Shown: positions 1-12,857, numbered from the stretch's first letter. The stretch is DNA of 64,000 nucleotides from Costus lasius (GCA_027563935.2 CM050454.1:3686001-3750000); one strand, 5' to 3'. Numbers and translations are program-made. The notes: generated from the letters alone by a model not told the origin.

Positions 1-450
1 GGAGCTGGTTGGCGGTAGAAGGGGAGCTGTGGTTGGAACTGGCAGCGGCAGGGTGGGGAGCTGGAATCAGCGGAAGTAGATCTAGCTGGAACCGGCAGCA
101 GGGGTGGGGAGCTGACTGGAAGAGCGGTAGAGGAGGAGCTAGCCAGTGGCTCTAGAGCTGGCTGGCGGTAGAAGGGGAGCTATGGCTGGAACCGGTGGTA
201 GGGTGGGGAGTTGGAACTGGCGACAATAGATCTAGCTGGAACCGGCGCAGGGTGGTGAGCTGACTGGAAGAACCGGCAGCAAGGTGGGGAGCTGATTGGA
301 AACGCGGCAAAGGAGCTGGAACCGGCGGCAAGGTGGGGAGCTTATTGGAAGCGCGACAGAGGAGCTTGAATCAGCGACAAGGTGGGGAGCTGGAACCGGT
401 GGCAGAGGAGCTAGAACCGGTGGCAGAAGCTTACCTGGTTGGAATAGAGC
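1..450. repeat. GC-rich minisatellite with higher-order period
   Basis: The window opens inside an array of diverged copies of a roughly 25-30 bp purine-rich unit built around GGAGCTGGAACCGGCGGCA and GGTGGGGAGCTG. A longer period of about 155 bp is visible: the block from base 1 (GGCGGTAGAAGGGGAGCT) recurs near base 165, and both blocks later contain TAGATCTAGCTGGAACCGGC. The array probably continues to the left of the window. Open frames across it are low-complexity (Glu/Leu/Gly/Arg rich) and match no family I know, so I do not call a gene. Confidence 0.75.
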
Positions 451-1898
451 AGGGATCTGGATGTGGAGTTGGATCTAGATCTGGAGCTGGAGCTCAAGCA
501 GGGATTTTGACAGAAGGCGACGATGGAACCGGAATCAGAGCAGAACGCGAGCTTTGGCATTGACGACGGTGGAAGGAGTTTCGATGCAGATCTAGAGTGG
601 ACGGCGACGAATCTTTATGATGGAAGGAGAGCGGACGACGGCGCTAGTCTACCGATGTTTGGTCGAGGTGGTGCTTGTCCGTTGGCTTCAGGAGTTGGAT
701 AAGGAAGGAGGCACACGAAATAAGAGGGTTGCGCGAGGATTATGCAAAAGAAGAAGAGATGCATGAAAATGAAAATCGCAAAATCTACTACTCCACGCGT
801 GACCTAATTCTGGCAGAAGCATGTAAGGGGCTGCTTCTACAGGCCAGCTACATTTTCAGGTTTGCGGCGCCTAGCGGATCTGCCCCAAACACCACTTATG
901 TCCACTGTTCGTGCTGGCCACACTCGTAAAAGTAGGCGATCAGCAGCCCTAAACTCAACCCTAATCAGCTTCGCGAAGCCAAGGCTAGTTTTTTCTTTAC
1001 ACAAATGAAAAAATCAATTAAAGCTCTTGGTCAAAGTCAAATTAGAATAAGAGGATATGATTATCAATCAACTAATCATTTTCTCCAACCACAATCACCC
1101 ATCTTTGTTTAGGTGAAAGGATTATGCATGTTGACTTAAATCAATTTAGATACAACAATTGAATCCTCTGAAAAAAAAATTCCTCCTGCGTCATGAGGGT
1201 TTATGTAGATGCTACTAAAACATTTTGTCCGACTTCCATTAAGTGCATGTTTGAGTTTACCTTAGAAACATTATACTATATTGTCTGCATGTCCATATCC
1301 ACCACATAGACTTGACTCGGTATACTATAGGAGAGAACATACAAAGAATCTGCTTGTAAAAGAAAATCATCTAGCATCTTGGATGTTGACAAAAAACTAT
1401 AGGTACCTGATGATGCTCAACAACCTGTTCAAAAGAGTGAGAGAACGAGAGCAAGCAGAGGCAGTATACATCCTCGCTTGGCCTGTGAAAGTAAAACTAT
1501 ACGGGCAGTCGGGCAAGAAAAATTGTATAAGAGATATTACATGAAAAACACAAGTGTTCATAGCTACAAGAAACAACGATCAGTGTTTAAAATATCATTT
1601 CGACAGGATCAGTATGCTTGATGCTCGTATAGATTGTTTACAGGTTGTATCAATGTAGAACGATTCAGATCCAATAATTAGTAATCTATTTAAATATATA
1701 AAGCTAAGCAATCGACATCAGAACCATGAAAACATAAATTGAAACCTAAACAAGGTTGACGGACAACATCAGAACCATGAAAACATGATCAAGAAACCAT
1801 ATTATCTACCGTTGCTACAAAAATTTTGGAAAAATAATACACAAAGTGATGAGTCCCCTAAAGTAAATCAGTCTTTAGTAAACAAGCTAAGGACAATT
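451..1898. other. Intergenic, no gene recognised
   Basis: The purine-rich composition of the minisatellite fades by about base 700 and the rest is AT-rich. Short open frames at 675-929 and 1281-1544 show no recognisable domain and no convincing splice structure. The last few hundred bases are probably the 3' untranslated and downstream region of the p24 gene that ends at 1899 on the minus strand. Confidence 0.5.
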
Positions 1899-4800
1899 CT
1901 AAACTCTGCCAAGCTTTCGCTCAAAAAGACGCCTCAGGAGGAAGATTTGTAAAACGCTCGCACCGACCAGAGCTGCAGATTCAAAGAGTGCTTTATGAAT
2001 TGCTCTCCTGCTCATCCTTTCATTCACTGCAACAACCGGAACAGACACTCAGATAATTGTGGCTATATATTTGTAGCAAAATTTCAAAGCAAAAGGATCT
2101 TCCTAAGATAATTACGGAGTCAAGTTATCTAAATAAATTGAATTAATATATCAGGTTCTTTCACAACTTCAGTCTATCGATCTAATATGACGATTCGAAG
2201 AAGGTAAACAGTTATGATATAAGTGACTGAAATTTCTTGGGAAAAGGGTTGATTCAACCAACACAAGATACCTACAAAATCATAGCAGTCAATGAAATAA
2301 AATCACAATTCCTGTGAAATTCTTTGTTCCACCAAATATGTAATCATGGAGGCAAAGAAATAACTAATTTGTCTTCTTTCTGTACATAGTATTTCCACGT
2401 ATCAAATCGCACACTTAAGAAAAACGGATCTATACGATTTTACCCAGTGCCTGGCGGTCCGTCTGAGCCTCCAGCCAGTGTTGTTCGAACTGTATGTTGT
2501 AAAGAGCTTCTTCTAACTTTGCAATTTGTGCAAACAAAGGCGCAAAATGCTCTGCCAAACACAAGGAAGATATCAGTACAGGATGACTGCATTGGAAGGA
2601 AAGAAATCAGGACATTGAAGGCTGACCATCTTTTGCATGCTGATTATAGTGTGTGAAATGGCTGACGTGTATATCAAAGTCAACGGTCTCATGATATGGG
2701 GACTTGTTAGTGAAACAAAAATGATGTAGACCACTCCTTTGCACTTGGAACTCAAACTTCTCACTAATCTTATCACGGGAATCATGGATTTGATCGCCAT
2801 GTGGACCTTTTACCTGGAACAAAACTTGAAAAGTTGAAGCAAAGAAATATAATTCAACATATTGAGAAAGTTATATATCCTTCTTCTCACATTTCAATTA
2901 CAAGTAGGAAGAGGGAATAAGAAAAAAAATGGATGCCATAATTCCCAGAGACAAGCAAAATTAGCATGGAAGAGTATCAAGGATTTTGTTCGCTTCTTGC
3001 TAGTTTATCATAATCTTTTCTCCAGATTGTGTATCAAGTATACCACATATTCTTATCAGATATTCTTCATAGTTCCAAGTTAATACATTTGCAATGTATT
3101 CTTTTTGTCCAGAACAGAGATGGAAATAAAATGGGATTATTCTGGAAGAAAGTAAAATCAATATCTCATATTTTAGGAGCTAAATAACAAAACAATTAAA
3201 CGTGCGACAAAGTCAGCTCGAAAATACATTTAGGATAAGCAGGAGTATCTAAGGCCACTCAGAAAAATTATAAAATCCCAATTAATCAGTATACCAGGGT
3301 CATGTTTTAGAATCATACAATAACACAACTTGTGACAAAAAGATACAGGAAAATAGGCCCTCAAGAAATCTATGGGGCAAATTAATTGGGCATGGAAAAA
3401 GCACATAAACAAGATGGCTTGATATTGGAAATTTACTTAGCACGTTGGAATATAATTGCTAATGATGTTTTATACATTTTGAATGAATTATTTCATACAA
3501 AGTGTGTCCTACGGCACATAAACTAGGATTTATTTAAAGTATACTTATACCAAAGGTCAAAGGTGCTACTTGGATTTGGTGATTAAATTGATTATTCAAC
3601 AAGCATGTAAGGAATAAGGATTATCTCAAAAATGCTTGCACATAGGCTCAAGAGAGACAAATGTATGCCTTACATAGTTGATGATTTCAAAGTGATTTGA
3701 TTATTTCTCTTGAACCTCCTAACAAAATAATTGGCTCCTCATACAAGGCTGACTACTCATAAGTTATATCATTACATTAATATGAGGACTTGTCTACTTA
3801 GAAGGGGAGGCCAATTAATTCTTGTTATATGTTCTCTCAACCATTTTGCATTAATTTTTATGTGTCAAAGCTTATAGTTTATATCAGCGTTACTTTATAT
3901 TGGGACCTTAATGGATAATAACCTTATTAGGTTGATATATTAGGCCTTCTATATAATTGTAACTTCCATCTTTTAATTCCAACTTGGTATTAGAGCTAGG
4001 AAGTTTGACTGTGTGCTGTTGAAATGCATCTGATATCAAAAACGAGCAACAAAATTTGAACAAAATGCTGCAAGCATGCAAAGGATGTTGTTAACAAGAG
4101 AGGGATTCTAACAATGAGGAGACAGCTCAGATAGATGGGTTGTGCCTAGATCTAAAGAGTAAAGTAGAAATATTACTAGGATCAATTCATCAAACAACAC
4201 AAATAAGAGCAACATCCAAGGGAAGCAAGGAAACAAGAATGGCTAATATTTCTTCAAAGGACAACATAGATGTGGGAACCTGAGGATCTCTGATGTATAA
4301 CACCAAGGAGTGTTGTAGATGGCAGATTCTCAACTTAATATGCAACCATAGAGCCAAAGGGAATAACCCTTCTTGGATGGCAAAAAGGAAACCTAGGTAG
4401 TCTAGCAAAAAAGGAACGATAATGGTGCTAGGATTTGAGCATTGCAGAACAGAGTCAACATTTGTGAATCAAGGTTGCTCATGGCATAGATGAAAGCGGA
4501 TTGGGTGCAATCAATAAAGTTAAATTCACTTAGCAATAATGGCGATTTTGGTAGTGCATGTGCCCTACGTGTTGACTATGATGCAAAGGAGTAGATTATT
4601 GTGGTGCTAGAAGATTTGTAATCGTGTTCATTCTAGATAATGACGATAAATATATTAGATGATGCCAATGTTAGAATCCCAAATGAAGGTAAAGATAAAT
4701 GAACAATTACAATGGTGGTAAAGAGAAGGTTCAGGTGTAAGATTCCGGTTTAGTCCCACACAATAAAAAATAATATAGTATATAAAGCTTAGAGAACCCA

Positions 4801-5637
4801 GTATCATTAGTTTGGGGTTAAGCATTTTAAATTAGATCATGTTGCTTTAGGATCACCAAGTTAATGAGTTGATTTGCTTGTTAAGTAGGTTATAGCAAAT
4901 GGTATCATAATAAACCTAGTCCTAAACATAGTGAGAGACTAATAAGAAAAGGTTTGGTAGAGCCACTATTAGGTTGGTCTCATATCTTGTATGGTTCTCG
5001 AATATGTGTTAAGCCTTGAGCTTGATGAGAATATCAAGTCTAGGTGGGAAAAATTATAATACTTTAGTTTAGTCCTACGTGAAAGGATGATACGATATAT
5101 AAGCACACCAAGTTAATAAGTCAGTTTATTGATTCAACAGCTCCATGGCAACTATTAGTGCCAATGAAGGATCACTTTAAAATAAACTAGAGAAAAATGT
5201 CTGGCTCCCATACCCTATCAATCCATATGCATAACACCTCTTAAATAAAGGACTCTGCAGATCAATTTAAGATGGATATCAGTTATAAATTACAATTACG
5301 CTAGTGAACAGGAAAGCTAACTAATGGATAAAACAAAGGTAGATTTTAAAAGTTTGATGAGGATAACATGCACTCCATTATGCTAACACCGGCTTTGTTT
5401 TTAATTGATTATTAAGTATCGAAGACATACCACAAGATCAACACCATCTTCACTATAGTGCCATGGAGTGTCAGATTTGATCACAACAAAAGACACATAG
5501 ACCATGTCCCCTTCATATGGAATCGAATGAGAGAAGCATTCTTCCCTGTCTATGACGAATCTTATCCCGATTACTGCTCGCAAGCTCAGTAAAACGCACA
5601 AAAATATAATCGCCGGAGAGCACTCCCCCATCTGCAT
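1899..5637 (-). CDS. p24 beta family transmembrane emp24-domain protein (COPI/COPII cargo receptor)
   Basis: p24 proteins are type I membrane proteins that cycle between ER and Golgi in COPI and COPII vesicles. Four coding exons join in frame: 5637-5431, 2813-2627, 2551-2444 and 2026-1899, giving 630 nt and 209 aa. The ATG at 5637 is followed by a hydrophobic signal peptide (AIIFLCVLLSL) ending before IRFVIDREECFSH. The GOLD domain follows, with its two conserved cysteines (REECF and HHFCFTN) and the signature SPYHETVDFDIHV. Then come the coiled-coil (IAKLEEALYNIQFEQHWLEAQ), a membrane span (ALFESAALVGASVLQIFLL) and a short cytosolic tail RRLFERKLGRV. The tail is two residues shorter than the GTSRV ending I recall from other plant p24 beta proteins. 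Intron 2 is about 2.6 kb and carries repeat debris. An ATG two codons downstream (5631) is an alternative start. Family assignment is very secure; beta2 versus beta3 naming is not. Confidence 0.93.
3780..5200. mobile_element. Possible decayed LTR-retroelement debris in p24 intron 2
   Basis: Inside the long p24 intron, TTGGTATTAGAGCTAGG near 3993 is one mismatch from the TGGTATCAGAGC primer-binding motif for initiator Met-tRNA seen in many plant LTR elements. A related phrase (ATGGTATCATAATAAACC) occurs near 4900, and two similar segments mentioning TTTAGTCC and CCAAGTTAAT lie near 4750-4870 and 5060-5130. No reading frame of gag or pol type remains and I could not define terminal repeats. A decayed, possibly Copia-like, insertion is my inference. 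Confidence 0.3.
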
Positions 5638-6854
5638 GCACAAAAAAAGTTCAAACAAAATGAAGAAAAATCCACAAGCAAAAAGGAATCATCGAAAACT
5701 TCTAATCTCCAACCTAGAATAATTAATCTAAACGTGAAATAAAAGATCGAGTAGAAGCCAAGAACTAAATTACATTCGAGGAAGAACTAAAACTGTCAAG
5801 GACTCAATCAATCATCGCCTAGGGTTAAAATAAGGTAATGCCAGTTCTGGATCTAATTCATATGCGACCGATTTCCTATCGTAGACTCAGCGTAGCTCCG
5901 AAATTACCGACATTCGCAACTACAATTGAATCCACGGGGATTTCAGGAAACTACAAAAACTGGATCAATTTGTGGCATGAAAGCATCGAGAGACAAAGCT
6001 CCGAGAACAGAAAGAGCAAAAAAAAAAAAGGGCCGAGAGGGGACGGGTGAGCAGAGTACCTCTAGATTCCTTCGTACAATCTTGCTCTCGGACGATCGCT
6101 TGGGCACTATTATGTTACAGATGCAGCGTGTCGGGAGAAGTTTGTTTCAGCGGCGAATAGACATAACGGTTGGAGAAGCTGAACGTTATATACTCGTGCT
6201 CTGTAACAGTTGTTTTTGGATTTGTCCAAGCTCGAGACTTCTATTAGGTAGTGTTTTTTAACTAATGAGTGGGCCGTAGATGGCCCAAGGCCCGCAAACA
6301 AGATAGCCTATGTAGTACTAGTATATTTGTGCACTGTATAGAGCACTCATACTTTACATTATATGCATCTAAAGTTGCCAGCCCAACTTGATATTGACGA
6401 AGAAAACCCGAGTTGATAGCGCAAATCCGAGTAAAAACCTAATTTTTACAAAGCAAGGAGGGGACAGCATGTGAATTCTAGAACGAATAAATAAAAATCA
6501 AAACTAGACCGATTTCTCTATTTTCTTTGATTTTGCTACTCATGCTCGCATAATTTTATTTCTAACTTTTCGCTCTCTACTCTCAACTCCATAAAGTCCA
6601 TGTGTGGTGGCTAGCATATCACTTATCACAATAAAATCCAAAATTAACCTATTTTTAATAGAATAAACTAATTTGTTCGAGAGTTGAATAAAACTTTAAC
6701 TATTATAAATCATATGAGTAGGGGTATGAGATTTTCTAAACTCATCCGAATGTGAACTATGGTTCGTGTAAGTTGTAAATCTAGTATGTTGGCATCATCC
6801 ACTATACGCCCATCGTTTAACGCTCATATTCATTATCTCTCGATTCGTTATTAT
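5638..6854. other. p24 upstream region, no other gene seen
   Basis: This stretch should contain the p24 5' untranslated region and promoter. The GC-richer block at about 6040-6250 could be a non-coding first exon, with a possible minus-strand donor (CTAGAG|GTACTC) near 6060. From 6300 on it is AT-rich with no recognised gene. Confidence 0.35.
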
Positions 6855-7421
6855 TAGGCCTGTTCATGGTTCGGTTAACCGAACCGTTGACCATGGTCAA
6901 TCGGTTAACCAAACTAATCGGTTCGAAAAAATCATGAACTCTTCCCGAACCGTTGGACCGATTAACCGGTCAAACGGTTAACCAGTCAAACGGTTAACCG
7001 ATTATAATTTATTTACTAAAATTTATTTTAAAAAGTTAGACTTTGACTATTAAATATTTTTAAAAATTAATTTTTAAACTAACTTTAATTATTAAATATT
7101 ATTATTTGATAATTATATATGTAAAATAATTAATTTTTAAGTTGTAGTGAATGAGTTTTGAACCCATGACTTACTAACTTACAAAATAACCTTTAACTAT
7201 TATACTAGATATACAATCAAAATTATTTTGAGATATATATATATATATATATATATCGGTCGGTTCGGTTAACCGGCGAAATTTTTTTTCCCGAACCGTA
7301 ACCGAACCGAACCATTATACCCAAAAAATCGACCATGAACCGAAACGATCCATTCGGTTAACCGTCCATTCGGTTCGGTTCGGTCGATTTTTTGATTCGG
7401 TTGGTTTTTTGAACAGCCCTA
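6855..7421. mobile_element. Non-autonomous hAT-type element, 567 bp
   Basis: The ends are TAGGCCTGTTCA on the left and TGAACAGCCCTA on the right, an imperfect terminal inverted repeat of the TAGGGNTG style. Flanking 8-mers are GTTATTAT (6847-6854) and GTTATCAT (7422-7429), identical at seven of eight positions. An 8-bp duplication is the hAT hallmark. Subterminal regions are packed with GGTTAACCG and GGTTCGGTT motifs in both orientations, while the middle is AT-rich with an (AT)n tract at about 7232-7254. No transposase is encoded. Boundaries follow from the duplication; family membership is inferred. Confidence 0.75.
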
Positions 7422-9828
7422 GTTATCATTACTCTTATTGTTTACTACTATCATTTGTTATTACTAGTATAGACAATTATTTCTACTAAAATTTAAAATG
7501 TATACATATTTTAGAAAAAAAACAAAGTAGCATATTTATACTATAAAAATTTAAACAAAAATGTATTATTATGCCTCACTTACACAAGAAACATGCGTTG
7601 ACTTCTAGATCTACCATTTCAAATACGTGGCACTCATAATTTTCGTTGACGATTAAGTTCAATTACCACACGTGCTCAATCCCTCCACGTGAAACACGTC
7701 TAAATTAAAAAAAACATGTGAAGGAGAAGAAGTATGCTTTCGTGCTCCAATCGCTTAAGTTGATGTAACGCGTGGTTCATTTGTGTGGCCGGATTTTAAC
7801 AAGTGAGCATTCATCATCACAATCATTATTTTAACTATTATTGGCTCAATCACTAATTAATTAATTAATTAAATAGTATCACAAATTTCAACCCTACACG
7901 TGTGAAATTTTTTAGTCAACCCAATTGAATGAGAAAATTTCATAGACAACGGCTATAGGATAACATCAAAGCCGTCAATCAAATAATGTGCTAATCGTAA
8001 AGATTGATATGATCTTTATTTTAAGATTCATAATTTTAAAGCGATAAATGACTCTCACATTACTCTGCCTAAGATTTATAAGCATAATGGAAATTTTTTA
8101 AATAATAAATAAGTAAACAAATAAATATTATACTTAAAATATTTTTCACAATAGAAAAAAAAATAAATTTTCATAATATTTATTAGAAGTGTATTATATA
8201 TAAAATTATTATTTTTACAAGGACATTATCACTATTTAGGTACTATACCAATATTATTATATAGAAGGGATTTATCAGAGCTTGTTAGGCTCATGTTTTA
8301 TTTGTTACGCAACTAACAAAAAAATCAAATCCAACATGACTTTGATAGAGAAAATTTAATTTAATTCAATACGATTTTGATAGTAAAAATTTAAATTGAC
8401 TGAATGTAGGGTCGAGTTCGAATAAAATCCAATTTTTATATAACTTGAGTTAGGGTTGAATATGATATTCCTAAAACTATCTTAAACTCAAACTCAAACT
8501 CATTTTAAATTATTAAATTACTAAAATGCCACTAAAATCCTAACCCTAAAATCTAATTTACTTTGTGAGATTCTATCACTCTTTGGGTTCTTCCTCCTGT
8601 TTGCCAAATCTAATTCTTTAACAAAGTCAAGTATCTTTAAGATTGCCAAATCATGAATCAATCAAGTGCTTTATATTAGGATTTTGTGTCCATGGAGAAA
8701 AGCATAATTGCCCTTTTGGTATTATAGTGACTTATATTTTTTTTAAAAAAAAGGAAAAAAATATTATTGGCTAGCATCCTCCAATAAATCTTAAGTGCAT
8801 AAAAAAGTCTACCTAAAAATGTCACCTTTTGTCACCAAAAAACACTACTTTGCATCCTCCTTTATGCTTCCACTTGTGTACACCCATTCAATTATTGGAT
8901 CATTTTGAGCTCTCCTTTAATAAAAAAATTCTAGATATAAAAGCTCAAGAGTGACAATTGTATGATGAAATATAATTAAATTTAAATCATTCAATTAAAA
9001 TTTTTTAAAAAAATTTAAGAAAAAATAATAATCTTTGGAGGGTGTATATGTAAAAGTATTTAGGAAATGTCTTTCATTCTTTTGTCATCGTTATCTATCC
9101 GGCCAATAAAAGTGAAAGCACTTTTTTTCTCCGCGGCACAGAGTCTCATGTGGCTGGCACGAAAACGTGGCCTTCCAAGTTTGGATCAGTGCGAGGATGA
9201 TGTGACGCGTCCACGCCTGATTCTTGACCTTTTGTTATGATTTCTCCTTCGCTTCGTTTTCTTCGTGATGACTTGGCATCCACCGATTTGTTAGACTAAG
9301 ACTTTCGTGGAGTGCGCCAGATGGCGAATCCGTCACCAAGTATTCTGGTTGATGTTGGATAGGAGATCGGTAGGTCAGACTCGTGTAAGAATTTTGGATT
9401 TATTTTTTTTTAAAAAAATTGTTAAATAAAAAATAAAACAAATTATGTATTAAAAAATTTGGTTTATGTTTACAAATATTATATTTTAAGATTTTTTTTT
9501 GGATTTGTGATGTCTATATGTCATTATTTTAATTTTTAAATATTCATATAGAATTAAAATTTATACCTCGGAAAAAGTGTTTTGACTAACTTTTTATCTA
9601 TATATAGAAAGTTTTCTTCCAAAGCAAAAAAAAATTCCAACTTCCGCTAGCAGTCGACGATGTTCGCCTCTCTGAAAATGTCATCAAACGCAGCCCTAAG
9701 TTGAAAATTTTAATATAGACATTTGGGTTTTTATTTTAATAATTTAAAATTCATGTAAAGTATTTGAGGTTTTTTAAATATATAGCTTAGTTTTTTAAAT
9801 ATAAAGCTCAAACGCGCCTTTTTTATTA
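7422..9828. other. AT-rich intergenic, no gene seen
   Basis: The region is strongly AT-rich with poly-A and poly-T runs. I found no exon-like GC islands except a small one at about 9130-9360, which has no family match. Fragments of unidentified repeats are likely. Confidence 0.4.
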
Positions 9829-10130
9829 GGGTCACCACCCGTAACAGGTCCAGGCCCAGCGGGCTAGGTCCCTCCGACCTCACGAATCCCGATTTGGATC
9901 CCCATTACCCCAAACAATTCACGTCTGCAGCGGGATTCGACCCCTGACCCTCACAAGTCATGACCCTTTAACCATCTGTGGTTAAAGGGTCATGACTTGT
10001 GAGGGTCATGGACAGGGGTCGAATCCCGCTGCAGACGTAAATTGTTTGGGGTAACGGGGATCCAAACCGGGATTCGTGAGGTCGGAGGGACCTAGCCCGC
10101 TGGGCCTGGACCTGTTACGGGTGGTGACCC
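9829..10130. mobile_element. Long near-perfect foldback (palindromic) element, about 302 bp
   Basis: The segment is one large hairpin. The left arm begins GGGTCACCACCCGTAACAGG and the right arm is its reverse complement, ending CCTGTTACGGGTGGTGACCC. The axis is near 9978, with a loop of only about 4 nt inside ACCATCTGTGGT. Arms of roughly 150 nt differ by a few substitutions and a 6-nt indel. A TA dinucleotide flanks each side (9827-9828 and 10131-10132), which would fit a Tc1/mariner-like target duplication. Partial symmetry continues outward through TTTTTT..AAAAAA. The arms contain GGGGTCGAATCCC, one base off the tRNA B-box style GGTTCGANNCC, so a tRNA-derived (SINE) ancestry is possible. 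The palindrome is read directly; class assignment is inference. Confidence 0.8.
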
Positions 10131-10489
10131 TAACAAAAAAACAAAAAATTAGAGATATTCTTTTTTTAAAAAAATAAAAATATGTTCTCCTTAAATCAAC
10201 CTATTTTTAGGTTTCACTTGAGCACCCTTTTGTAATTTATATTTTCTAAAAATTTATAAACTATTACAAACGTTATAAATTTTAGACAATTTAAGGTTTT
10301 TTTAATTGTTTTAAATATAAAGAAGATAAGGGACAAATTTATTTGCATACTAAGACCAGTATAATTAATAATTATATATTGGGACATTCTTTTTTATTAT
10401 CAAAAAGCATTGTTTGATCCTAACACTTTTTTATCAACAACTTTTAAATTTTACTTCGTTCTATAAATTTCAACGCGAGCAATTGCCCA

Positions 10490-10700
10490 CACAAAAGGGT
10501 GAAAAAAATTTTCAGAATAGCGCTTCCATCAAAAGCGTTAAGTACACTTTGAGATTCGTGTTTTTATCATCTCGTGATTTATGCTTATCATATGTGCATT
10601 AAGAATCGTGCAAGCATGAATCTCAAAGCATATTTAACGCTTTGATGGGGCGTTGCTCCGGAATCCTGAGCAGAGAAATTTTTTCCAAGGGGTGGGTGTA
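10490..10700. repeat. Imperfect foldback, about 210 bp
   Basis: CCATCAAAAGCGTTAAGTAC with CTTTGAGATTCGTG (about 10526-10562) is matched in inverse by CATGAATCTCAAAG with CATATTTAACGCTTTGATGG (about 10615-10649), with a loop of about 50 nt. Weaker pairing extends to AAAAAAATTTTC-type sequence on both sides. It resembles a small foldback transposon or a young hairpin locus. I did not find a clear target duplication. Confidence 0.5.
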
Positions 10701-12857
10701 TTTTTTAAGTAGGGTGAGGTGAAAAAATTTTCTCCGCCTATGTTAAAAAAAAAAAATTTATTGAGCAAAGTTTAATCTAACAAATTTTCTCGGGTGAGGT
10801 GATTAACTTTTTTAAGCGGGATTGCTTGGATATTTTTTCGTTTCTTATAACATGAGAATAAATGAGAATAAGAGAAATTATTTACTTTTTAAAAAGGTAA
10901 TTGCCCTCGTGCGATTTAAATAGAATATACATTTTATAAATTATGAAATAAAGTGACAAATGAGGCGATAGAAATAAGAAAGGCATAAAAGTAGAATCTT
11001 CAAATTCCCCCACAAATTATCACATTCTCATGCATGTTGCAATCGAAAATGGCCAAAGCAATCGCCCCATGAAAAGATGCAAAGCAAATCAAATCTACTT
11101 TCGACTAATAGGGGAATGAATTTGTTTTTTCACTTTCCCCCTTTTGATTTGTTGGATTTCCTACCTTAAAATTTCATATACACCCCCAAATTTCTCATAA
11201 ATTTAGTCAAAAAAGTATTCTTATAGACTTTACCTTGTTTTAATTCTTAAGCGCCCTTATCATGAATATTAGTAAATTTTGTAATAATAATAATAATTAT
11301 TATAATAATAATATCGACACATTTTGACCAAATTGAGTGTCTTTTAACTTAAACCATTCAATTTATAATAAAAAGGAAATATTTCATTTTTATGATATTT
11401 ATTTGAATTAGAAAAATGCAAAAAATAGAGTAATTATGTTACGTCTGTTTATTATTTAAAACTTTATAGTTCATTGTTTATAATTTTATAATTTTAAATT
11501 TTACAATTTACTCTGTGCAAGTTTATAATTTCATATCTTTGAAAATGTTCTTCACATCTGCAAATGCAATGAGGGTGATCCCAATGCACACTTTGATTGT
11601 CCACTATAAGGAATATGTAATTTTATTAATGGGTGTCAAGCCAAGGACCTCAAAGTTTTTATTTATCATACTTGAAGGGGGCAATTGCATTTATATCTTG
11701 TCAATTTGGATCATAATGTGAATTTGACCCTTTGTTTCTTTTAAAATTTATCGATTTTTCTTAGTGCCATCTTAATGAGTGATTTAACCTAACATTTATA
11801 AGAATAATAAAAAAAAAAAAGTAAAAACGGGGGCAACTTTGGAGTGAAAAGAGAAGGAAAGGAGAAAACAAACAGAAAAAAGATCACCTAAATGATATAG
11901 GAAAAGAGGTAAAGAAGATGAGGCGGCAGTGGGTAGGTGGACGAGGTGAGTGGAGGATGAACAAGTAGATGAGGCAAGCGAAAGATGAACGACGGATGAG
12001 CAAACAAAGTTGAGCAGACGAATGAGGCTGAGTAGCAGAGGATGAGGCAAGGTAAACGAACAAGACGGACAACGTGTCGCGAGTAGTTTTCTGCTCGATT
12101 TAGGCAGATAAAAAGACTATAAATTTGGACAGTATTTTTCTTCGTTAAATTCATCCTTTTATTTTCATTCATCAATAAACAAGGAAAAAGTTATTTTTCC
12201 ATTCTTTCTTTTCATTTTCTCTCTATTCTCTAGTAAACATGACATAAAATGAAACCTATGTCTAGAAATACTAAAATTGAATAAGTTCTCAAATGTATTG
12301 CCCAATAAATAATGGGAAACTATATTGGATAATCCAAACTCATTTCAAAATATTAATCAATTATTCCCAATAATTTTTAGGAATTTATTTTTCATAGAAT
12401 CTAATTTTAATTATTTTTTTGATTAGCTTTACAATGTCTAAAATATTGTAGTAAATAAATTATGGTGTAAAATAATGATAAATTATTTAATCAAAATTGT
12501 CATAGATTAATAATCCAGTAATATATTTTCTTTTTCTATTTGTTAAGGATCTAAAAAAATATGACTTGAAATGATTCGTGATTCGTCGTGCTGTGGCTTC
12601 GATTGCAGCGTTGCTACTAGAGAAAACCCGACGACTCTCCTTGATAACTGACAGTAGACAAGTGCATGAACGGTAGCCACCACCATCACCACACACCGTT
12701 TGCAGCAACCACCAGCCCTCCCATACGTTTCCCAGCATTAAGCACTACATATTGAAGAAGAAACCTTCCTCGCTAGCGAGTCCACATCACCCTCTCCCTC
12801 TTCGTCTTCCGGGGCGCACCCAACCTTAGATGAACACCTCGCTCTGACACCTCCAGC
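10701..12857. other. HAK upstream region, no gene seen
   Basis: AT-rich sequence with an (AAT)n-like stretch at about 11280-11312 and a purine-rich, GATGAG/GGACGAGG-type low-complexity block at about 11820-12070. The promoter and 5' untranslated region of the potassium transporter should lie in the last few hundred bases. I could not pinpoint a TATA box with confidence. Confidence 0.4.

Noticed and set aside
5638..5658. Upstream extension of the p24 frame (FELFLC before the chosen Met)
   Set aside because: The upstream codon is TTG, not ATG; the first in-frame ATG at 5637 gives a normal signal peptide.
9940..10040. A functional tRNA gene at the B-box-like motif
   Set aside because: No A box at the right distance, no cloverleaf-compatible acceptor stem, and the whole segment is palindromic.
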